From assembly GCA_019117105.1 (NCBI GenBank), contig DXAH01000076.1, positions 1 through 24,141 on the forward strand: a DNA stretch of 24,141 nucleotides, written 5' to 3'. Position 1 is the first letter of the stretch; each line of letters begins with the position of its first letter. The stretch comes from Duodenibacillus intestinigallinarum (GTDB lineage: Bacteria > Pseudomonadota > Gammaproteobacteria > Burkholderiales > Burkholderiaceae_F). The notes below the pieces were generated by a model. It saw nothing but the letters and a program-made list of their open reading frames with translations, did no database searches and was not told where the DNA came from. Below, piece after piece: positions 8,173 to 17,800 of the stretch. Made by a program: the position numbers and the translations under genes.

Positions 8173-11010
8173 TTAGGCCGTCGGCAGCTTGGCGAGCTGT
8201 TCGCGCAGCTTCGAGGCCAAATCGGTGAAGTTGGCCAGACGCGTGCGTTCCTGTTCCACAACGGCAGCCGGAGCGCGCGCAACGAAGCGTTCGTTGCCGA
8301 GCTTGGCGTTGCACTTGGCGATTTCGCCGTCGACGCGTTCGATTTCCTTGGTGAGGCGGACGCGTTCAGCGGCCACGTCAATTTCAACCTTGAGCATCAA
8401 CTTGAAGTCGCGCACGATGGCCACCGGAGCGATCGAGCCTTCGTTGGCCTTGTCGATCGAGGCGACGTGTTCGACACCCGACAGACGACCGAGGAAGGCA
8501 ATGTAGGGACCGATAGCTTCAATGGTCTGTTCGTCGCCTTCGACGAGGAGCGGCACGCGAACGGACGGAGCAAGCTTCATTTCTCCGCGGAGATTGCGCA
8601 CGGCGTCGATCATCTGCTTGACGAGCGCGGTCTTGGCTCGGGCTTCTTCGTCGAGCTGAGCCGCGTCAAACTGCGGGTACGGGGCGATCATGACGCTCGT
8701 TTCTTCGTCTTCGCCGCGCACGCCGGCCGCCACCGACACCTTCTGCCAAAGTTCTTCGGTGATGAACGGAATGATCGGGTGAGCCAGACGCAGAACGCTT
8801 TCGAGCACCGTGGCCAGAGTATGACGCGTGGCGCGTGCCGCGGCCTCGTCGCTGCCGTTGATCTGAACCTTGGCAAGTTCCAGATACCAGTCGCAGAACT
8901 CGTTCCAGACGAAGCTGTAAATGGCGTTGGCGACGTTGTCGAGACGGTACTCGGCAAAACCCTTGTGCACCGCATCGACCGTGCGGTTGTATTCGTCGAG
9001 AATCCAGCGGTCGACGATCGAAAGATTCATCGGCTTGCCGGCGTCGGCACCCAGACCGCAGTCCTTGCCTTCAATGTTCATCAGCACGAAGCGCGTGGCG
9101 TTCCAGAGCTTGTTGCAGAAATTGCGGTAGCCTTCGCAGCGCTTGATGTCGAAGTTGACGTTGCGGCCGAGCGTGGCGTAGGCGGCCATCGTAAAGCGCA
9201 GTGCGTCGGCGCCGTGCGCGGCGATGCCGTCGGGATAGTTCTTGCGTGTCTTGGCTTCCACCATCGGGGCCTTTTCGGGCTGACGCAGACCGCGAGTGTT
9301 CTTTGCCACGAGTGATTCGAGATCAATGCCTTCGATGATGTCGAGCGGATCGAGCGTGTTGCCTTCGCTCTTGCTCATCTTCTTGCCTTCGGCGTCGCGC
9401 ACCAGACCGTGGATGTACACGTTCTTGAAGGGGACGCGGCCGGTGAAGTGCTTGGTCATCATGACCATGCGGGCGACCCAGAAGAAGATGATGTCGTAGC
9501 CGGTCACCAGTACGGAAGAGGGCAGATAAAGGTCAAACGCCGTCTTTTCATCGCCTTGGGGGTTGGGCCACCCGATCGTGGAGAAGGGCACCATGGCAGA
9601 CGAGAACCACGTATCGAGCACATCGTCGTCCTGCGTGAGCTTGACGCCTTCGCCTGCCTGCTGTTGAGCTTCCTCTTCGTTGCGGGCGACATAGACGTTG
9701 CCCGCTTCGTCGTACCAGGCCGGGATGCGGTGGCCCCACCAGAGCTGACGAGAAATGCACCAATCCTGGATGTTTTCCAGCCACTGACGGTAAACACCCT
9801 GCCATTCTTTCGGGAAAATGTTGACTTCGCCCGATTCAACGGCTTCGAGACCGACCTCGGCGATGGACTTGCCCGGATAGCGGGTACCTTCGCCGGCCGG
9901 CTTGCTCATGGCCATGTACCACTGTTCCGAGAGCATCGGTTCGACGATTTCGCCCGTGCGGGACACGCGCGGCACCATGTGCTTGTGCGCCTTGATGTTG
10001 ACCAGAAGGCCGAGCGCTTTGAGGTCTTCCACGGCGGCCTTGCGGCATTCGTAGCGATCCATGCCGCGGTACTTGGCCGGGCAGTTTTCATTCATGTGAG
10101 CGGTCTTGTCGAGAACGCTCAGCATTTCGAGGTTGTGACGCTTGCCGACTTCAAAGTCGTTAAAGTCGTGAGCCGGCGTGATCTTCACGCAGCCCGAACC
10201 GAAATCCTTGTCGACATATTCGTCGGCGATGACGGGAATTTCGCGGTCGGTGAGCGGCAGCTTGAGCATCTTGCCCACCAGGTGCTTGTAGCGTTCGTCG
10301 TCGGGGTGAACAGCAACGGCCTGATCGCCGAAGAGTGTTTCCGGACGGGTAGTGGCAACCACGACGCCTTCGGAACCATCCACGGCCGGGTAGCGGATTT
10401 CCCACATGTGGCCGTTTTCTTCTTCGCTTTCGACTTCAAGATCGGAGACAGCCGACTGCAGTTTCGGGTCCCAGTTGACCAGACGAAGGCCCTTGTAGAT
10501 GAGACCTTCGTTGTAGAGTTGGACGAACGTTTCGCGAACGACGGCCGAAAGCTTGTCGTTCATCGTGAAGTACAGACGCTTCCAGTCGAGACTGTCGCCC
10601 AGGCGGCGCATCTGATTGAGAATCGTGCCGCCGGAGAACTTCTGCCACTCCCAGATACGTTCGACGAATGCGTCGCGGCCGATGTCGCGCTTGTCTTTGC
10701 CTTCCTTCTGCAACAGACGTTCCACCACGATCTGCGTGGCAATGCCTGCGTGGTCGGTACCGGGCAGCCACATCGTGTTGTAGCCCGACATTCGGTAGTA
10801 GCGCGTGAGCGAATCCATGACGGTCTGGTTGAAGGCGTGCCCCATGTGAAGAATGCCCGTGATGTTGGGCGGGGGCAACTGGATGCTGAACGAGGGCTTG
10901 GAAGGATCAAGCCCCGCGTCGAAATAACCGCGCTGTTCCCAGACGGGATACCAGCGTTCTTCAATGCCGGCGGGTTCAAAGCTCTTGGCGAGTTCTTTCG
11001 TATTGCTCAT
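8173..11010 (-). CDS. valS: Valine--tRNA ligase
   Basis: ValRS is a cytoplasmic class Ia synthetase that charges tRNA-Val and edits misactivated threonine. The 945-aa length fits (E. coli 951). It shows the HIGH signature as HMGH (residues 55-58) after LPPPNITG, the editing insertion with VVATTRPETLFGD and PLTDREIPVIADEYVD, CISRQLWWGHRIPAWYD, the KMSKS loop (544-548), the anticodon-binding region (FCNKLWNATRFVL onwards) and a C-terminal coiled coil (ERVRLTKEIERVDGEIAKCN and on). The start is placed at MSNTKELAKSFEPAGIEERW, where family similarity begins; an open extension to 11136 adds 42 residues unlike ValRS. The ribosome-binding site is weak. An uncharacterised gene follows after 19 bp, and recC diverges upstream. 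Confidence 0.97.
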   Translation of the reverse strand: MSNTKELAKSFEPAGIEERWYPVWEQRGYFDAGLDPSKPSFSIQLPPPNITGILHMGHAFNQTVMDSLTRYYRMSGYNTMWLPGTDHAGIATQIVVERLLQKEGKDKRDIGRDAFVERIWEWQKFSGGTILNQMRRLGDSLDWKRLYFTMNDKLSAVVRETFVQLYNEGLIYKGLRLVNWDPKLQSAVSDLEVESEEENGHMWEIRYPAVDGSEGVVVATTRPETLFGDQAVAVHPDDERYKHLVGKMLKLPLTDREIPVIADEYVDKDFGSGCVKITPAHDFNDFEVGKRHNLEMLSVLDKTAHMNENCPAKYRGMDRYECRKAAVEDLKALGLLVNIKAHKHMVPRVSRTGEIVEPMLSEQWYMAMSKPAGEGTRYPGKSIAEVGLEAVESGEVNIFPKEWQGVYRQWLENIQDWCISRQLWWGHRIPAWYDEAGNVYVARNEEEAQQQAGEGVKLTQDDDVLDTWFSSAMVPFSTIGWPNPQGDEKTAFDLYLPSSVLVTGYDIIFFWVARMVMMTKHFTGRVPFKNVYIHGLVRDAEGKKMSKSEGNTLDPLDIIEGIDLESLVAKNTRGLRQPEKAPMVEAKTRKNYPDGIAAHGADALRFTMAAYATLGRNVNFDIKRCEGYRNFCNKLWNATRFVLMNIEGKDCGLGADAGKPMNLSIVDRWILDEYNRTVDAVHKGFAEYRLDNVANAIYSFVWNEFCDWYLELAKVQINGSDEAAARATRHTLATVLESVLRLAHPIIPFITEELWQKVSVAAGVRGEDEETSVMIAPYPQFDAAQLDEEARAKTALVKQMIDAVRNLRGEMKLAPSVRVPLLVEGDEQTIEAIGPYIAFLGRLSGVEHVASIDKANEGSIAPVAIVRDFKLMLKVEIDVAAERVRLTKEIERVDGEIAKCNAKLGNERFVARAPAAVVEQERTRLANFTDLASKLREQLAKLPTA

Positions 11011-11183
11011 GACGCGTTTAGAAAAGAAGACTTTGCAAAATTCATTTGCTCGTCGCGCCGCAGGCGAGGGTCCGATCGGTTTTCCACGCACAACAAAACC
11101 CGCGCGCAGTCCGTCAGGTGGAACATGCCGCGGCACACAAGCGGTATATCCAATTTTTATTGAGGCCGTATTTTCGCACGTCT

Positions 11184-11224
11184 GCGGCCGGCTTGCTCAA
11201 CGCGCGGCCGGCCGCGCATAAAAT
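11184..11224 (+). promoter_or_regulatory. Candidate recC promoter with a 16-bp perfect palindrome between -35 and -10
   Basis: The 304-bp spacer between valS and recC (11011-11314) holds a perfect palindrome GCGCGGCCGGCCGCGC at 11202-11217. It lies between a weak -35 (TTGCTC, 11193-11198) and a weak -10 (CATAAA, 11217-11222, spacer 18 nt; or TAAAAT, 11219-11224). The 9-mer GCGGCCGGC occurs twice, at 11184-11192 and 11204-11212, 20 bp apart. A small hairpin CGGCA/TGCCG (11236-11252) follows in the presumed leader. Promoter assignment is inference; I see no clear valS promoter in the rest of the spacer. Confidence 0.35.
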
Positions 11225-11314
11225 TCGAGGACCGACGGCAGTCGTATTGCCGATTTGCAACAAAAAAGCCGCGGCATCGACTCTTTTTGAGCGTGGTGCC
11301 CAAAGGCCCGATTG

Positions 11315-14300
11315 GTGAGAGCAGTGATCTATCCGTATTTCAGCAATTCTTACGACGTTCTCAAGGCGCTTTTCATGAATGCCCTCATCTTGAGGCGACA
11401 GTCGGCAGCAAGTTTGCGTTCGGTCTTTTTCTCCGCCGAAGTGGTGGTGCCGGACGAAGCCGTCAAGGACGAGCTCAATCGTTCTTTGGCCGATGCCCAG
11501 GGCATTGCAAGCGGTATTCGTTTTGTGACGACGCAGGCATGGCTCGATCGGATGAACCACGGCTCTCCCGATGTGAGCGGACGTGCGAGAGCGCTCGAGT
11601 GGGGAATTTACGCCGTCGTCACCGATCAGGCGTTCCTTGCACGGCCCGAATGCGCGCGCCTTAAAAAATACATTGAGGACAACGCCTCTGCGGCTTTATG
11701 GCCGTTGGTAAGCCGCATCGCCGGTCTTTTTTCGACTTATTTTTCCTATCGCGCCGATTGGCTCTGGAACTGGGCGGGCAAAAGTCTGACAAACAACAAT
11801 GTCGAACGAACCACGCGCGAAGCCACCGTTTTGATGCAACACCCGGACTTTGCCTGGCAAAAGGCGCTCTGGCTGGAACTTTGTTCCCGTACCAAGGCCG
11901 ACGGTACCAAGCTGTGGCCCACGGCCGATACGTTTTTGAAAATTCCCGAGACGTGGCTCGAGCGCATGCGCGAATCCGAAAAAAACATCGATCCGCTTTA
12001 CGTCTTCATGCCGAGGGAATTGCCTCCTCTGGCTCTGCCGCAGTTGTTGGCTGAATCCCGTCGCCGTTGCGTCCATCTTTATGTCCAGAACCCCTCGTCG
12101 GCGTTTTGGTTCGATCCGACGGTCAAGGGAGAAGACGGCTTTACTTGGTTTCACCGCAACGCGGCCGTGCGCCGCGCCCTGATCGATCGTCTACGTTGTT
12201 TCGTAACTCAGGACACGGGCGAAGATGCCGTCTTTTTGGAGGACGACTTGCCGGAGGTTCCGCGCACCGAGCCGCACAATCAAACGGTGGGTGCGGAGGC
12301 GCTCGCCGATATGCTCCAACTCAAAGCTAAAGCCGAGCAGTCCGCTGATATTTACCTGCGTCCTCGCGAAAACAATGTTTTGGGTTCGCTGCAGCAGGCG
12401 GTGCTTGAAGACGATCCGAATGCATTACCCCAAACGGTGGCCGATGACGATGATTCTTTCCTGATCGTTCGGGCACCCAACGCTGTTCGCGAAGTGCAGA
12501 CGCTGTGCGACTGGATCGCTTCCATGATTGAGGCTTCGGCAAAGACGGACGAACCGCTCAAGGCGTCCGACTTTTTGGTGGTGACGCCGGACATCGATGC
12601 GATGGCTGGCGTCATTGCGGCGGTGATGGGAGCCAGAAGCGAGGAAGAATACCTGAGTTACCACATAGCCGGTCAGTCGGAGCTTGACGTCAACAGCGCC
12701 GCGCGCGCCATGCTTGCCGCCATGCGTTTTGTGGGCGGTGCGGCCACCGCATCGGAATTCATCGAACTGTTGGAGATGCCAGCCTTTGCCGCTGCACGTT
12801 CTCAGGGCAACGCCAATGTTTCTCTGATTTCCAACTGGCTTGCGGCAGCCGGATACCGCTGGGGACTCAGCGAGGCGCACGCCAAAAGTGCGATCGCGCG
12901 TTCTGCGGCTTGGCCCGAAGGGGGCGATGCGTATGAAGGCACGCTTGAACGTGCGCTCGAGCGTCTGGTCGCGGGCAATCTTGTGGGACAGTCGGACGGA
13001 CTTGTCGCTCACGATGTGTTTGCCGTGAGCGGCTGTGAGCTCGGGGGATTCGATGGGACTGAAGAAGATGGCGAGACCTTTGACTTCTTGCTGGCCTTGG
13101 CGCGTGCGTTTCTTGACATCGGCCAAATGCCTGAGCGGCAAACGGCTGAGGCGTGGCTTGAAACCACGCGTCGTTTTGCCGACACGCTCTTTGCGGGATA
13201 CGCCAAGTCGCCCGAGATGATTGCTTTTGTGCTGCGAGCCGCGTCACTGGCGCAAAGCGCAACCGAAGTGCTCGGCGCTCAGGAAATTACGTTTGAGACC
13301 TGGTGTTCGGCGCTGGAAAAGACGATGCGTACGAACAAGACGACGGCGCGAGCCACGGGGCGAGTCACGTTTGCACGCACGGGAGACTTCGTCGGCATGC
13401 CGTTTAAGTGTGTCGCAGTCATCGGACTCAACGACGGTGAATCTTTCCCGGGCAGTTCGCGACGCGAAGAGTTTGATCTCACGGCCGCCAAGCTTGTTGT
13501 CGACGGCAAGGAACTTCACGTGGCGCGTCGCGGCGACAGGGACTCGCGCGAGAGCAACCGCGGCGTCTTTTTGGATTTGCTGCTTGCAGCGCAACGCCAT
13601 TTCTATGTGTCGTATTCGATCGGTTCGGGTTCGGTGCCTGCCAATCCTTCGGTCGTTTTGCAGGATTTGAAGCAAGCTCTGGCCGAGGGGCTCGACGATC
13701 CTACGGAAATCGAACGCAAACTCACCAAGACTGTGCCGGCACTGGCTGCTTCGCCCGAAAGCTTCTTGCCGCAGATGGGAGTGCTTCGCTGCCGCAGTGC
13801 TTCGCTTGCCGCAGCCGTCAATAAGGCTATTGAGAGCGGCTATTTGGCTCAGGAGGAGCCTTTTGCCGACGCTCCGATTTCCGTCAGTCGACGAGCAACT
13901 TTGTCGGTCGACAGCCTTGTCAAGTTCTTTACTTACGCCGAAAGCAACTCGCTCAAGCTGATCGGTTTGACCTCAGCTTCGTACGAGCAGGCGGAGACGA
14001 CGCCGATCCGGCGATACGGCAGCAGAGACTTCTTATTCAGGAGCAAAGTTCGTCGCCGTATGGACAGGGCGTTTGCCGAAGGGATGACGGAGGATGAAAT
14101 CCTGGAGGTTACTTCCTGCGACCCGACAATTGGCGAGCAGAGCGTACGCCGGCTGTTGGTCGAGAAGTTCGTGGATGTGCTCGGTCAGATGCACGAAAAG
14201 CTGACCGAAGAGATGCTTTCTGACGCAGGGGTGCCCGTGCGTGTTGAAGGCGGACGGCTTGTGTTTGAGGAAATGCGAAATCGACCGTTCAGTACGCTTG

Positions 14301-14854
14301 CGGTGCCTGACCACGACGGCTTTAAAAACAACAAGGACGAAATCGTTGTCGGAGCGATCGGCATTTCCGAAAACGATCTGCTGAGGACTTTTCTGCAGTT
14401 TGCCGCGGTTAATCTGATGACCTTAAAAAAGGGGTGCAAGCCGATCGATTTCGTATTCTTCGGCGGGGATGAGTCGAAGGGGACATTTCATTACCGCTGG
14501 CATGTCAGTGACGATGAAGGGGCGAGCAATACGACACGGTTGCTGCAGGATGTGGTGACAGGCATGCTTGCTCTTGTCAACTGTCATGCTGAGGCCCGAC
14601 CGATTCTGGCAGACGATTCGGCCTGCGATGGAACTTCCCTGATCTGGCGGGGACTCAAAGACGGCGATCTGGCGGCTGCAAGCTGCAAAAAGCTCAAGGA
14701 AGCGGTGGTGGCCATAGCCGGTATGTTCGATATTGCCGAAAAGCCGACAACCTCGAAAAAATCAAAGAAACCGAAGGGAAGTCCCGAAGAAATCTTTAAC
14801 GCAGCAGTGGCCAGCTTCGAGGACATCGGAATTGAGACGGACGCAAGGAATTGA
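11315..14854 (+). CDS. recC: RecBCD enzyme subunit RecC
   Basis: RecC is the Chi-recognising scaffold of the RecBCD helicase-nuclease, which processes double-strand ends for RecA loading. The product is 1179 aa (E. coli 1122). Its N-terminus IYPYFSNSYDVLKAL corresponds to the family opening. The degenerate helicase domain shows PFKCVAVIGLNDGESFPGS (about 696-714), GDRDSRESNRGVFLDLLLAA and HFYVSYSIGSG, and the C-terminal inactive nuclease-like part begins near 862 with LSVDSLVKFF. There is no Walker A motif, as expected for RecC. No ATG is available at the 5' end: TTG 11312, GTG 11315 and GTG 11324 are in frame. I choose 11315 because AAAGG (11302-11306) lies 8 nt before it. It is first in a recC-recB-recD-ybaK operon, with 3 nt before recB. 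Confidence 0.92.
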   Translation: MRAVIYPYFSNSYDVLKALFMNALILRRQSAASLRSVFFSAEVVVPDEAVKDELNRSLADAQGIASGIRFVTTQAWLDRMNHGSPDVSGRARALEWGIYAVVTDQAFLARPECARLKKYIEDNASAALWPLVSRIAGLFSTYFSYRADWLWNWAGKSLTNNNVERTTREATVLMQHPDFAWQKALWLELCSRTKADGTKLWPTADTFLKIPETWLERMRESEKNIDPLYVFMPRELPPLALPQLLAESRRRCVHLYVQNPSSAFWFDPTVKGEDGFTWFHRNAAVRRALIDRLRCFVTQDTGEDAVFLEDDLPEVPRTEPHNQTVGAEALADMLQLKAKAEQSADIYLRPRENNVLGSLQQAVLEDDPNALPQTVADDDDSFLIVRAPNAVREVQTLCDWIASMIEASAKTDEPLKASDFLVVTPDIDAMAGVIAAVMGARSEEEYLSYHIAGQSELDVNSAARAMLAAMRFVGGAATASEFIELLEMPAFAAARSQGNANVSLISNWLAAAGYRWGLSEAHAKSAIARSAAWPEGGDAYEGTLERALERLVAGNLVGQSDGLVAHDVFAVSGCELGGFDGTEEDGETFDFLLALARAFLDIGQMPERQTAEAWLETTRRFADTLFAGYAKSPEMIAFVLRAASLAQSATEVLGAQEITFETWCSALEKTMRTNKTTARATGRVTFARTGDFVGMPFKCVAVIGLNDGESFPGSSRREEFDLTAAKLVVDGKELHVARRGDRDSRESNRGVFLDLLLAAQRHFYVSYSIGSGSVPANPSVVLQDLKQALAEGLDDPTEIERKLTKTVPALAASPESFLPQMGVLRCRSASLAAAVNKAIESGYLAQEEPFADAPISVSRRATLSVDSLVKFFTYAESNSLKLIGLTSASYEQAETTPIRRYGSRDFLFRSKVRRRMDRAFAEGMTEDEILEVTSCDPTIGEQSVRRLLVEKFVDVLGQMHEKLTEEMLSDAGVPVRVEGGRLVFEEMRNRPFSTLAVPDHDGFKNNKDEIVVGAIGISENDLLRTFLQFAAVNLMTLKKGCKPIDFVFFGGDESKGTFHYRWHVSDDEGASNTTRLLQDVVTGMLALVNCHAEARPILADDSACDGTSLIWRGLKDGDLAAASCKKLKEAVVAIAGMFDIAEKPTTSKKSKKPKGSPEEIFNAAVASFEDIGIETDARN

Positions 14855-14857
14855 GAG

Positions 14858-17800
14858 ATGAACGAAACCGAGAGAAAAGAATTGACGTCCGGCTTTGATG
14901 TTCAGACGGCTGACCTAAGCGGGCGCTGGCTCGTGGAAGCAAGCGCCGGCACGGGAAAAACGTTTGCCCTTGAGCGAATCGTGTTGCGTTTGGTGATTGA
15001 AGAGGCGGTGTCCATTGACAGAATCCTTGTCGTGACCTTTACCAATGCGGCGACGGCCGAGCTGCGCGAGCGCGTGCGTGCGCTTTTCTTCAAAGCGTCC
15101 GCAGTGCTCAAAAACGGCGACGAGCAATCCGAATTCGAAACTTTTTTCGAGCGCTCCCGTTTGCGTGAGCATGATCCGGCAGCGCTGATCGAAAGTGCTC
15201 TTGAACATTTTGACGAGGCGAGCATTCTGACGATTCACGGCTTTTGCCAGAAGATGTTGAGTGAATTCATCTTTACGCGTGCCGGTGCCTACGACGTTGA
15301 GTTCGTGAGTGATACCGGTTTTGAAGCCGAAGTCACTCAAGCCTTTTTGCGGCGTGAATTGCCGGCGCTGACGCCCGAGCAAAGAGCCAAAGTGCTTGAG
15401 TGGGGATCGTTGCCGCAGTTACTTTCCAAGCTCGGAGAACATGGCAGCAGCGTTAAGCCTCAGGCTCGGATTGACAGTGACGATTTGAGCGATCCGGCGC
15501 TTAAGGAGCTTTTCGAGCGCTTTCTGCAGGAAGGTCCGCGGCGCGTACGCGAACTTGAGCGGCTGCACGGCGTCAAGAGTTTTTCCGCGCTTCTGACCGA
15601 GATGTATTCGCTTGTTCAAAGCGGCGATTCGGCCCTTGAGCGCATCCGCAATCGTTACGATGCCGTCCTGATCGATGAGTTTCAGGATACCGATCGCATC
15701 CAGTACCGAATTTTTAAAGCGTTGTTTTTGGCCGATGTGCCCCAGGCTCCCAAGAGCGTCTTTTTTGTGGGCGATCCCAAGCAGGCGATCTATGCCTTTC
15801 GCGGCGCAGAGCTCGATGTCTATCTGCAAGCGAGAAATGACATCGAGCAAATGGGCGGCCAAAGCGAAACGGCGGGGCTTCGTACGCTCGAGACCAACTA
15901 CCGTTCGGCCCCGGCACTGGTGACGGCCGTCAATGCATTTTTCTCCGCTAACGGTTCCTCAGGCAGTTTTCTGTCTGCCGACATTCGCTATTCGGATCTC
16001 AAGACCGGTGCTTCGGCCATGCCCTTGGTGAGGATTCGCGATGGCAAACCGGAATTCGTGCCGGTCATGAGTCTTTGGGTAGACGACGAAACGCTGTCAG
16101 GCTCCAAAATCGAGGCCGTAAGACAGGCCGAAGCCAAATACATGGCCGATGACATCGCCTCTTTGCTGGACGGAACGGTTTATATCTATCGACACGGACA
16201 ATGGCGCGTGCTGCGTCCCGGTGACATCGCGATTCTGGTTAAAAAGCGTTCCGCCTCACAGCACGTTCAGCGCGAACTGCTCGCGCGCGGCGTACGCACG
16301 CTGCTTGACGATCAGACGAACGTGTTTACGACGTCTGAAGCCGACGACGTGAGAGCTGTTTTTGAAGCGATGCTTTCGCCGACGGATACAAAAAAGTTTG
16401 CGACGGCCCGAGCCACACGGCTGATCGGACGAACGCTCAGTGACATTCGCGAGGATTTGTCGGCGGCGGGTGCCGATCGGCAGCTCCTTCAAAACGCTCT
16501 TGAGCGATTCGAGGCGAGTGGCCCTGCAGCGGCTTTGTCTTACATAGCTCGCGAACGCCGCCTGCAGGAACGGCTGCTGCCTATTCAAGGCGGCGTTGCG
16601 ATGCTGATGAACCACGAACAGCTCGGTGAGCTTCTTCAGGAAATTTATCGGCAAGTGGGTTCGCCCGGAGCCGTTTTGCGCGCCATGACGCGCTTGGCGC
16701 ACCCTAGTCGGCCCAATGAAAACCATTGCGTGAGAAAGCCCAATGATGAAAACGTGGTTCGGGTGGTGACCGTTCACGCCAGCAAAGGGCTCGAATACCC
16801 GGTCGTATATCTGGTGCAAACCGAGTCTATGAGGTCACAAAGGCGGGACGCCGAAACTTTCTGGATGTCCGGCGGCGCCGACAGCGATGAGGTTAGTGTC
16901 AATCCCAATGAAAGGGAAGACGCAAGCGGCAAAGTATTCGAGGGTAGGCAGCTCGAGCTTTTGCGTCAGGCCTACGTGGCCATGACGCGTGCGTCGTCCC
17001 GTCTGGTGTTGCCGCTTTTTATCGCAGCCAACAGCAGGCAATACTCCAGGGACAGTGCGAACAACGCCTATGTACAGGCGATGACCGGCGAGGTTTCTCC
17101 GGTTGCCCAAACGATGAAGGAGTATGTTGACGTTTTGGGAATTGTGCGTAATGCCGCCGAAGAAACCCGCCGTCGCTATCTTGCATCGATCAAGCAATCA
17201 GGACAGTTGCCCGACGTTCGGGCCGTCTGCGAGGCGCTTTGTCGCGATTTGCAGCAAAACCTTGTGCCGTCGGAACCCTGTTCGGGGGAGGATCTTTTTG
17301 AAATCCGCTCGAGCGTTCCCCCTGCCGCTCCCGTCATGAGTGTGCAGGCCCTTCGCGTACAGGCTGCCGATCCGGTGAGCGTCCATTCGGCCTGGCATCG
17401 ATCGAGCTTTACGGCAATCGCCTCCGGTTTGGGCGCAAGTGTCGGTGAAGAGTTCGAAGCCGAGGAATTCGAGGGCGCCGATGCCGTTTTGGAAGCCGAT
17501 GAAGAAAATCAACGCGCCTTTGCTGCCTCCGCGGGCGAGCAGGATGCGACCGTTGAGATTGAAGAAGGACAGGACGAACACCTACTGCAGGCGCAGTTGT
17601 TACTACGCGGTGCGGCGGCCGGCGACTGGATTCACAAGCTACTTGAGCGCGTGATGAACGCCAAACCGGAAAACCGTGAAGCCGTTCTTGAAAACATTCG
17701 GCCGTTGCTGGCTGCTTCCGCATTGCTAAGGCGGGCGGACCCGCAGCAGCGTGAGGCCGTGCTCGAGGCCGGCGCTGAACTCATTGCCGGTTACGTTAGA

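Noticed and set aside
8154..8387. Longer start (ATG at 8387) for the gene after valS.
   Set aside because: The extra 78 residues are Ser/Ala/Arg/Pro-rich and are the valS 3' end read in another frame; GTG at 8153, just after the valS stop, is the sensible start.
11011..11136. 42-residue N-terminal extension of valS.
   Set aside because: ValRS similarity begins near the ATG at 11010; the extension has no family resemblance and would use up half the intergenic promoter region.
9409..11163. Open frame of 584 codons on the + strand opposite valS, and another at 8080-9315 (411 codons).
   Set aside because: Both lie antisense to a clear ValRS gene whose motifs and coiled coil account for the sequence; the translations are low-complexity, His/Arg/Asp/Val-rich shadows with no family resemblance.
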